This document shows, one piece after another, positions 55,969-62,059 of a stretch of DNA of 62,059 nucleotides. The first letter of the stretch is position 1; the number at the start of each line of letters is the position of its first letter. A program made the translations under genes and the position numbers. Under the pieces are notes generated by a model. The model worked only from the letters and a program-made list of their open reading frames with translations. It did not search any database and was not told where the DNA came from. Source of the stretch: a virus; the IMG/VR virus record IMGVR_UViG_3300008261_000109, positions 1 through 62,059 of that record. One strand, 5' to 3'.

Positions 55969-57658
55969 GTATTTGTTTTAATTTACCAAATGTTCCGGTA
56001 GACTCTTTAACTTTAGAAGCCGCTTTTGCTTGTTGTAATGCTTGGTCTGATGCTTGTTGTTGCATATCCATTTGATGTTCTTGGTCATCCGGATTTTGTG
56101 GTTGAGCAGGTACTTGTGACATCATGGTTTGTTGTGCTACGTCATTCATAACACCAACAGGCAATCCAAGACCAGCTTCTTTCTCTTTCTCAATTTCTTC
56201 TTGCATGCGCTTAATATCATCATCATTTAAACGTAATACATTTCGTTGTATCCATGCCTGAGAAAAATACCGACCAGTATAAGGATCAACAGAACCCAAC
56301 AACTGTAATCTGTTGGTCATTAACTCTGCTTCTTTTAATTCACTAAAGTTATTATCTTTAATAAAATCATAATGAATGTTTTCTTTAAACAAAGACCATT
56401 CTTCATTGGTACAAATACCTTTTAATACACATTGTACACGTAAAGCTTGGTCAAAAATATCTGAAAATTTATTACGAACTCTATCAACAAATTTAGCAAA
56501 CTTTAATTCATCTCGTGTAACTTCTGCAACTCGACCAATCGAAAAACCTTGATTAGATTCTAAACGAGAAATAGGTACACTTAAAGAATTATATAATTTC
56601 TTTTGAAAATATTTTACATCTTCTAACTCACCTAAGTTTTGACCACCCGGCAATGTAGTAATCTCTGTGCCTTTACCACCTTCACGGCGTGGCAACCAAA
56701 AATCTTCCATCATTGATAAGAACTTACGGTCATCACGAACTTCACCTGTGTTGGCATCATACACAAGTTTGTTTTTATACTTGACCATAATATCACGGAG
56801 ATATTGTTCCGCTTTTAACTTAGGTAAATTGCCTACGTCAATATAAAATATACGGCGTTCTGGTGCTCGTGAGATACGATAGATAACTGTCGCATCTTCA
56901 ATCATTCTTAACTGATTGAGTGGTTTAATTGCCTTGTGTAGATAAGATAACACCACAGCACGGCGAGAATCCATTAAACCAGAAACAACAGAGATAATAG
57001 AATCAGTTGTAATTCGTACACCAACAGGGCCATAATTAGTAGAACTACCGGTAACCACTTTGTCGTTGTAAATATAATACTCATTAGCCACATTTACAAC
57101 TTCTGCACCAGTTTTATCATCTTTTTGTTTTTTTAATTCACGAACTTTTCTCAATTTGCGTGGGTCAATGTATCGTAATTCTTTGATACCAGCAACTGGA
57201 TTTTCTTTATCAATAATTACGTTATAAAATAATCTACCATCAATATAATACCGGCGGAAAATATCTGAAGCCATATTATTATAATTTAATATTCTTAAAA
57301 TATTTTGAAATTCTTCTTTGATGGCCTTTTTAATTTTTTCTGGCTGGTTTAAATTATCCAAAACAATATTGGTAACTTGACCGTCATCATCTTTTACAAT
57401 AGCTTCGTTCACAATATCATCAATAGCCGATTCTATTTCTGGTTGCATAGCCATTTCTCTGTAACGAGAAATTAATTCTACTTCATTTTTTGCTGTACCA
57501 TCCAGATCAACATAAGTTCCATAGTAAGCGGCCGATTGTATAGTTAATGCACCATCTTCATTAGCCGGTGACGTAAAAGATTGTTGCGCCGATTGATCGC
57601 TCTCGGCTTTATCCCGTGCGATTGTGAAACCAAAAAGAGAGAATTTATTAGCTGCCAT
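55964..57658 (-). CDS. 20: Portal vertex protein, T4 gp20
   Basis: 564 residues, near T4 gp20 (524). Conserved stretches: YREMAMQPEIESAIDDIVNE (68-87), FRRYYIDGRLFYNVIIDKEN, LRYIDPRKLRKVRELKK, LPGGQNLGELEDVKYFQKKL and VPISRLES. Dodecameric DNA channel and head-tail joint. The 3' end contains the gp67 late promoter. Confidence 0.96.
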   Translation of the reverse strand: MAANKFSLFGFTIARDKAESDQSAQQSFTSPANEDGALTIQSAAYYGTYVDLDGTAKNEVELISRYREMAMQPEIESAIDDIVNEAIVKDDDGQVTNIVLDNLNQPEKIKKAIKEEFQNILRILNYNNMASDIFRRYYIDGRLFYNVIIDKENPVAGIKELRYIDPRKLRKVRELKKQKDDKTGAEVVNVANEYYIYNDKVVTGSSTNYGPVGVRITTDSIISVVSGLMDSRRAVVLSYLHKAIKPLNQLRMIEDATVIYRISRAPERRIFYIDVGNLPKLKAEQYLRDIMVKYKNKLVYDANTGEVRDDRKFLSMMEDFWLPRREGGKGTEITTLPGGQNLGELEDVKYFQKKLYNSLSVPISRLESNQGFSIGRVAEVTRDELKFAKFVDRVRNKFSDIFDQALRVQCVLKGICTNEEWSLFKENIHYDFIKDNNFSELKEAELMTNRLQLLGSVDPYTGRYFSQAWIQRNVLRLNDDDIKRMQEEIEKEKEAGLGLPVGVMNDVAQQTMMSQVPAQPQNPDDQEHQMDMQQQASDQALQQAKAASKVKESTGTFGKLKQIL

Positions 57659-57690
57659 ATTATTTACTTTTCCAATTCAATTAAACATAA

Positions 57691-57709
57691 ATGGGGTAAA
57701 TTACCCCAT
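57691..57709. terminator. Palindrome between gp19 and gp20
   Basis: ATGGGGTAA-A-TTACCCCAT, nine-base arms with a single central base. Sits between the gp19 stop and the gp20 start. A T-rich but interrupted tail follows on the minus strand, so it may attenuate or stabilise rather than fully terminate. Confidence 0.5.
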
Positions 57710-57721
57710 ATAAAAAACATA

Positions 57722-58264
57722 TTAAGAAGTAGTATTTGATTCCCAATATTGAAATGCAAATGTTGCTGCATATTCTTCAATAGAATCATTTGAACCCCAA
57801 TCTAAATCAATTGGAGCCACATCTACAGGGAACAAACCAACAAATTTATATTTCTTTAGCTCTTGTCCGGCTTTACCGTATTGAGTAACTTCAGCATCAA
57901 CTGAATAGTTTGCAGGATTTACAGCACCTGCATTTCTTACGTTTGACACATGACTATTAATTGAATTCATCCACGACTCTAATGCATTGCGGATTAAAAA
58001 ATCTTCATCATTAATAATTTGTAATGTCCAATCGGTAAATGTTCTATTACCAGCAAACTTTAATTCACGTCCAAAATAATACAACGGAAAGCTGTTAACT
58101 GTTGAACCTGGTAACTGTGCTGTTTTTGCCATAAATGTTGTTTTTTGTCCAACAACAAGAGCATTTGATACTATTGTTGGGAATGTCAGAGAGACCTTAA
58201 ATAGATTAGGACGAGCACCGTCACCAATCATATTTGCTCTAAATTCTGCTACATTGAATGCCAT
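57722..58264 (-). CDS. 19: Tail tube protein, T4 gp19
   Basis: 180 residues, near T4 gp19 (163). AEFRANMIGDGARPNLFKVS opening, FMAKTAQLPGSTVNSFPLYY near 43-62, WTLQIINDEDFLIRNALESW and FVGLFPVDVAPIDLDWGSND. Stacks into the inner tail tube. AGGAG precedes the ATG. Confidence 0.93.
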   Translation of the reverse strand: MAFNVAEFRANMIGDGARPNLFKVSLTFPTIVSNALVVGQKTTFMAKTAQLPGSTVNSFPLYYFGRELKFAGNRTFTDWTLQIINDEDFLIRNALESWMNSINSHVSNVRNAGAVNPANYSVDAEVTQYGKAGQELKKYKFVGLFPVDVAPIDLDWGSNDSIEEYAATFAFQYWESNTTS

Positions 58265-58293
58265 TTAATTTCTCCTATTATTCTTAGTATTTA

Positions 58294-59979
58294 TTAGACA
58301 GCACCAACAACTGTTGTGAAGTCAACACCAGTTCCAACGGCAATAAAATTCAATTGGATGAAATTGACTGAACGAGCAGGTTTGATGTAAATATCACCAA
58401 CAAATTGATTTGAATCAATTACTTGTGGTGTATTATTTGTGGTGTCACAAACAACTTTAAAATCCGTAATACCACGGCGACCTTGTACATCTCGTAAAAA
58501 TGGAGTTACCAATGAAACAAATTGTGAACGAGTAAATTCGTCATTAAATTCAAACAATGAATACTTGGCTGCTTCTGCAATTGCTTTTTCTAAAACAATA
58601 AACAATCTACGAACATTAATACGGTCAAATGCAGATGGTTTAGATTGTAGTGTTTTGTCACCAAATAAAATAATACCTTGTCCTGGGAACGAAACAACAG
58701 GATTTACACCAACTGAATAAATAGTATCTCTTTGAGTTTTATTTGGATTCCATGCTAGTTTTATTGCATTTTTAACTTGACCACGATTTAAACCTGCTGG
58801 AGAATACCAAGGATCACGAACAGTATCAGTATTAACACAAAGACCAGCCACATCACCATTCAATGGAACGTAACGATACTTGTTATTATACTTGTCATAC
58901 ATGTATTTGTAACCACTATCAGCAACAACATAAGAACTGGAACGGTCTAAGGATGTTAACCAAGTTATAATTCCACTAACTTGATTGGTACTAACAGTAT
59001 CAACAGCTGAAGTTGGCGGTGAAATAAAAGCAATACAATCTTTACGAGAGTTGACAACATTATCGATTACGTATTGTTGAACTAATGTGTTTGCTTCTCC
59101 TGTTATAACTAAAGAAATATTGGTGTCTTCTTTATTTGCAAACAAATCATATCCAAGTTGTAAATCTCCGTTTGTTGGAACGGCATCACTACCACCACTT
59201 AAAGAAATTTGTTGATTTGTTGTTAGATTTGCAAAAGTTGTATTTGCAGCTGTTGTACCCCAAGTTGTAAATGTTGAACTATAACTTGGTGGATCAATAG
59301 CGTAAATATAACGTGAGTTGTTAAAAATTACATTTTTATAATAGTTGCTGGATCCATTAATCGAAGCATCAACCGCTTTTGATACAAATGGATAAGTTTC
59401 TAATACTGTTCCTTGAGTTCCAGTAAATTTACCATCAGCATCAACTACAATAATATGCATTTCATCATTCGAACCGCCAACAGATGAGGCATAATCAGAA
59501 GTTCCTGGAGCACTTGTAAAATATGATTTATACGTCCAGCTGGTAAATAAAGATGTGTTGGCACAAACATGAACATCTAACGAATTACCTAAAGATCCAG
59601 GATAACGACCAATAAATGATCCGTAAAAATCACCATTGTTGATATTCAAATATGTAAATTGAAATGTGTTTTCGTTTGGAATTTGCCAAGCGGTGTTTGA
59701 TGTAGCGTTATTTGCACCACTTTGTAGTGCTCGAACAACACTTAAATTATTTCCGTAAGATAAAAAACTAGATGCAGTAAAAAAATCTGTAGCGGTAGTG
59801 TCGGTTGGTGCACCAAATACTTGTTTTAAAGTTGCCTCATTATCGACAAGAGTAATTTCTTTTGCTGGGCCCCACATAAAGTGTCCAACAAAAGCACCGG
59901 CCGTAGTTAGAACCGAAGGAACGACTGTAGTTAAGTCTATTTCGGAAACATTTACGCCTGGAGAGATTTGAAACGCCAT
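58294..59979 (-). CDS. 18: Contractile tail sheath protein, T4 gp18
   Basis: 561 residues. Opening FQISPGVNVSEIDLTTVVPS with AFVGHFMWGPAKEITLV is the family signature; near the C-terminus FLRDVQGRRGITDFKVVCD and GDIYIKPARSVNFIQLNFIA form the conserved sheath core. AAGGAG lies upstream. Contracts on infection to drive the tube through the envelope. Confidence 0.96.
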   Translation of the reverse strand: MAFQISPGVNVSEIDLTTVVPSVLTTAGAFVGHFMWGPAKEITLVDNEATLKQVFGAPTDTTATDFFTASSFLSYGNNLSVVRALQSGANNATSNTAWQIPNENTFQFTYLNINNGDFYGSFIGRYPGSLGNSLDVHVCANTSLFTSWTYKSYFTSAPGTSDYASSVGGSNDEMHIIVVDADGKFTGTQGTVLETYPFVSKAVDASINGSSNYYKNVIFNNSRYIYAIDPPSYSSTFTTWGTTAANTTFANLTTNQQISLSGGSDAVPTNGDLQLGYDLFANKEDTNISLVITGEANTLVQQYVIDNVVNSRKDCIAFISPPTSAVDTVSTNQVSGIITWLTSLDRSSSYVVADSGYKYMYDKYNNKYRYVPLNGDVAGLCVNTDTVRDPWYSPAGLNRGQVKNAIKLAWNPNKTQRDTIYSVGVNPVVSFPGQGIILFGDKTLQSKPSAFDRINVRRLFIVLEKAIAEAAKYSLFEFNDEFTRSQFVSLVTPFLRDVQGRRGITDFKVVCDTTNNTPQVIDSNQFVGDIYIKPARSVNFIQLNFIAVGTGVDFTTVVGAV

Positions 59980-60029
59980 TTTATTCTCCTTAATATGATG
60001 TTAATCTGGCAGTTATGATACCATAGCAA

Positions 60030-60037
60030 TATTTATC
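60030..60037 (-). promoter_or_regulatory. Late-promoter-like GATAAATA before gp18
   Basis: GATAAATA on the minus strand 51 bases before the sheath ATG in the gap after gp17. Same one-base variant as at 5774-5781. Confidence 0.5.
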
Positions 60038-60048
60038 AATCATAGGAT

Positions 60049-61731
60049 TTATAGATCCTTGAACCATTTGGTGGTATAATTTGCATAAGTGTCGCCTCCA
60101 TTAGCAACTTCCCATAAATCTCCACCTTCAATCATAAAATCTGGTTTTGTACCATCATCAATAATAGGTTCAGGTAGAACCTCTTCATCAATCTGATTCA
60201 TATTTTCCAATTGAATCTGTTTTCTTAAATCATGGTTAACTATTTCTCTGAAGTATTTTTGAGTGGCAGCCCAAGCAAAAATAACCAAAGTCATCACATT
60301 GTCATCATTGGCACCATCGGCTGCAGCAAAAGAGGTCTTATATTGTTCAAAAGTGGTTAACTCTGAGTAGGTATCAAAGTCATTAATTAATAACTTATCA
60401 CCTTCAATCAAAGTTTTTAAGTTGGAACAACCAATTTGTTTTACCTGTGGTGACATTTTAAGTCCCATCTGTACACCTCTGGCAAAACCAGCCGATAATT
60501 GTTGTGGTTTTTTGTTACCAGTAAACACTTTTAACAAGTTTTCATACTCAAGGTCTTGGTGTAATATATCTGCCACCTGTGGATTGTTATTAATCTCTAC
60601 CAATACATAGGCATCATTGTACAGTTTGGCTGCATTATATATTACCGTTGGAAACAATAGTGGTGATATTGAAGAACTATTGTAGGTGGCTACCTGTTTG
60701 TATGGTGTTGTTGATATATCTATTACCGAAAATGCCGAGGAGTCTAAATTTTTACCTTCAGACACATCCACACAAATACAATACAAGTGGTCTGAGTTGT
60801 GTTCAGTACCTTCTTTAATTGGATTTTCATAAATTTTCATCTTATCGTGGTCGGCAATTGGATTGATATATCTCAATTGTTGTAGTTTGTAACCAGAAAT
60901 AAGGGTGTTGGACGAACCTAAGAATTCGGTTTCAAACTCCTGTGAGAATTGCCGTTCTGAGGTATTACGAATTGTTTCTTCTTTCCAAACATCATCACGA
61001 CCTGGCACCATTGACCAATGAATCTGAAAGTTTTTATAGTTGTTTCGGCCTTCAATTGAATCCATCCATAGTTTATAGAATAGATTCATACCATTTGGTG
61101 TAGAAACAATAATAATCTTTGAGGACTTACCAGATGAGATTACCGGATAAACGGAGTTAAAGAACTCATTGGCAATGTTGTTTGGTACGAAAGCGAATTC
61201 GTCTAAGAATACAATGTTAAACGAACCACCTCGGATCGCTGAGGAACTGGTGGAGGCCGCAATAACCTTAGACCCGTTTTCTAGTTCTACGTTACCCTTG
61301 TTCCATGTCACCACGCCTTGTTGGAGCCATTGTGGTAAATTTTCATATGCCAGTTGATATTTGGACAAAATATCACGAGCCAGAGAACCTTTGTTTGCCA
61401 GAACGGCTACGTTTTGTGAATCGGTAAAAATGGTTGCCCACAAAAGATAACCCACGGTAGTGGTAGTTTTACCAACTTGACGAGGACATTTGGTGATGAC
61501 GAAACGATTATCTTTAAATAAATTTAACATTTCTTCTTGAAATGGCCACATATCAAAATTGATTAGACCTTGGTCCACGTTAACAATTTTAATATATTTT
61601 CTACAAAAATGTATTGGATCTTTAGAACATTTTATGTATTCTTGTACTTGTTCTTCCGTATATTCGTGTTCGACACCAACTTTTTTTAATAACGGATTGT
61701 CACGATAAGAATCTTTATTTTGTATGGACAT
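60049..61731 (-). CDS. 17: Terminase large subunit, T4 gp17
   Basis: 560 residues. ATPase: CPRQVGKTT (82-90, Walker A) and IVFLDEFAF (173-181, Walker B) with ASTSSSAIRGGS between. Nuclease domain: CICVDVSEGKN near 320 and VEINNNPQ, then DDNVMTLVIFAW near 500. Packages DNA into the prohead and cuts concatemers. The ATG overlaps the gp16 stop (TAATG). Confidence 0.97.
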   Translation of the reverse strand: MSIQNKDSYRDNPLLKKVGVEHEYTEEQVQEYIKCSKDPIHFCRKYIKIVNVDQGLINFDMWPFQEEMLNLFKDNRFVITKCPRQVGKTTTTVGYLLWATIFTDSQNVAVLANKGSLARDILSKYQLAYENLPQWLQQGVVTWNKGNVELENGSKVIAASTSSSAIRGGSFNIVFLDEFAFVPNNIANEFFNSVYPVISSGKSSKIIIVSTPNGMNLFYKLWMDSIEGRNNYKNFQIHWSMVPGRDDVWKEETIRNTSERQFSQEFETEFLGSSNTLISGYKLQQLRYINPIADHDKMKIYENPIKEGTEHNSDHLYCICVDVSEGKNLDSSAFSVIDISTTPYKQVATYNSSSISPLLFPTVIYNAAKLYNDAYVLVEINNNPQVADILHQDLEYENLLKVFTGNKKPQQLSAGFARGVQMGLKMSPQVKQIGCSNLKTLIEGDKLLINDFDTYSELTTFEQYKTSFAAADGANDDNVMTLVIFAWAATQKYFREIVNHDLRKQIQLENMNQIDEEVLPEPIIDDGTKPDFMIEGGDLWEVANGGDTYANYTTKWFKDL

Positions 61732-62059
61732 TACTCTTTACCTTTAATGAGTTTATTCAACTCAGCGGTAGAACCAATAAAAATGGCTTTGTCTATATTA
61801 GTACCAGCATTTTTCTTTTTATCTTCATCCATCTCACGCATTTGTTTTTGTATTGCCAACAACTCTTTATTTGCATCTACCACATTTTTGAGTAGTGTGC
61901 CATATACTTCAAAAGCACGGGGATGTTGTCCTGCTTTAGCAATATTAAGTATTTCGTGCATTGCTTCTTGGCCTTGGTCAATAAGGCCTTGAAGGTTTTC
62001 TCTTGATTGTTGGTATGCATCCGTGAGGTCCTGTTTTAAATCAGGTTCGTTGTAATGTG
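61731..62059 (-). CDS. 16: Terminase small subunit, T4 gp16 (5' end missing)
   Basis: The frame is open to the right edge, giving 108 visible residues that begin inside the gene (DLKQDLTDAYQQSRENLQGL). The RAFEVYGTLLKNVVDANKEL helix and the ending KAIFIGSTAELNKLIKG are the gp16 C-terminal signature. Central oligomerising helices are visible; the N-terminal DNA-binding part is outside. Works with gp17 in packaging initiation. Confidence 0.9.
   Translation of the reverse strand, partial: HYNEPDLKQDLTDAYQQSRENLQGLIDQGQEAMHEILNIAKAGQHPRAFEVYGTLLKNVVDANKELLAIQKQMREMDEDKKKNAGTNIDKAIFIGSTAELNKLIKGKE

Noticed and set aside
1-62059. CRISPR arrays, insertion sequences, integrases, homing endonucleases
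   Set aside because: No repeat-spacer pattern, transposase, integrase or GIY-YIG/HNH motif was seen on either strand.

Overview
This window is part of the genome of a tailed, T4-like myophage. It is visibly AT-rich and almost every gene is on the minus strand, so the biological reading order runs from high to low coordinates. The orthologue set identifies it: gp16-gp17-gp18-gp19-gp20-gp67-gp68-gp21-gp22-gp23, UvsY, UvsW, gp55, gp47/gp46, gp45/gp44/gp62, RegA, gp43, UvsX and gp41. The host is probably Gram-negative: there is an overlapping Rz/Rz1-type spanin pair, several lipoprotein or Sec signal peptides, tRNAs with encoded CCA and consensus sigma70 promoters. No photosynthesis genes are present, so this is not a typical cyanophage. 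Together with the Fe-S genes this suggests an aquatic heterotrophic bacterium as host, but that is inference.

Layout from the right. 62059-51331 is the packaging and head module: terminase, sheath, tube, portal, core proteins, protease, scaffold and major capsid protein, closed by a strong terminator. 51233-41157 holds a tube-like structural protein, recombination and late-transcription genes (UvsY, UvsW, gp55, gp47, gp46), a nucleotidyltransferase-cupin fusion, a peptide deformylase and a DruA-like protein. 41052-36438 is the replisome (gp45, gp44, gp62, RegA) with an inserted putative nuclease and a glycosyltransferase. 36331-30569 is accessory: Hsp20, a J-domain protein, a SprT-like peptidase, dCMP deaminase, three tRNAs, one aberrant tRNA-like gene, a GT32-like glycosyltransferase, an FkbM methyltransferase, and IscU plus an A-type carrier. 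30579-29828 is a small plus-strand island of membrane peptides. 29703-22873 is gp43, a membrane protein, UvsX and gp41. 22876-20223 holds a second DruA-like protein and two unknown genes.

20219-13701 is a glycosyltransferase, epimerase and methyltransferase cluster, including one decayed methyltransferase. 13576-4158 is the most unusual part. It is a run of large proteins whose N-termini resemble the T4 internal-protein capsid-targeting sequence. Two of them carry repeated EExExxDE boxes that contain the (I/L)-x-E signature cut by the T4 prohead protease gp21, which this phage encodes at 53937-54581. The same run includes a ligase-like nucleotidyltransferase (KxDG) and a nucleotidyltransferase-kinase fusion. 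I infer an internal-head cargo or polyprotein system. 4155-226 is the lysis and exported-protein module: spanins, exported nuclease, lipoproteins, a GH19 endolysin and holin candidates.

Regulation is partly readable. Early or middle units have TTGACA-N17/18-TATAAT-like promoters. Structural and internal-protein units have TATAAATA-type late promoters for gp55. Most genes overlap by 1-4 bases (TAATG or ATGA), indicating translationally coupled operons.
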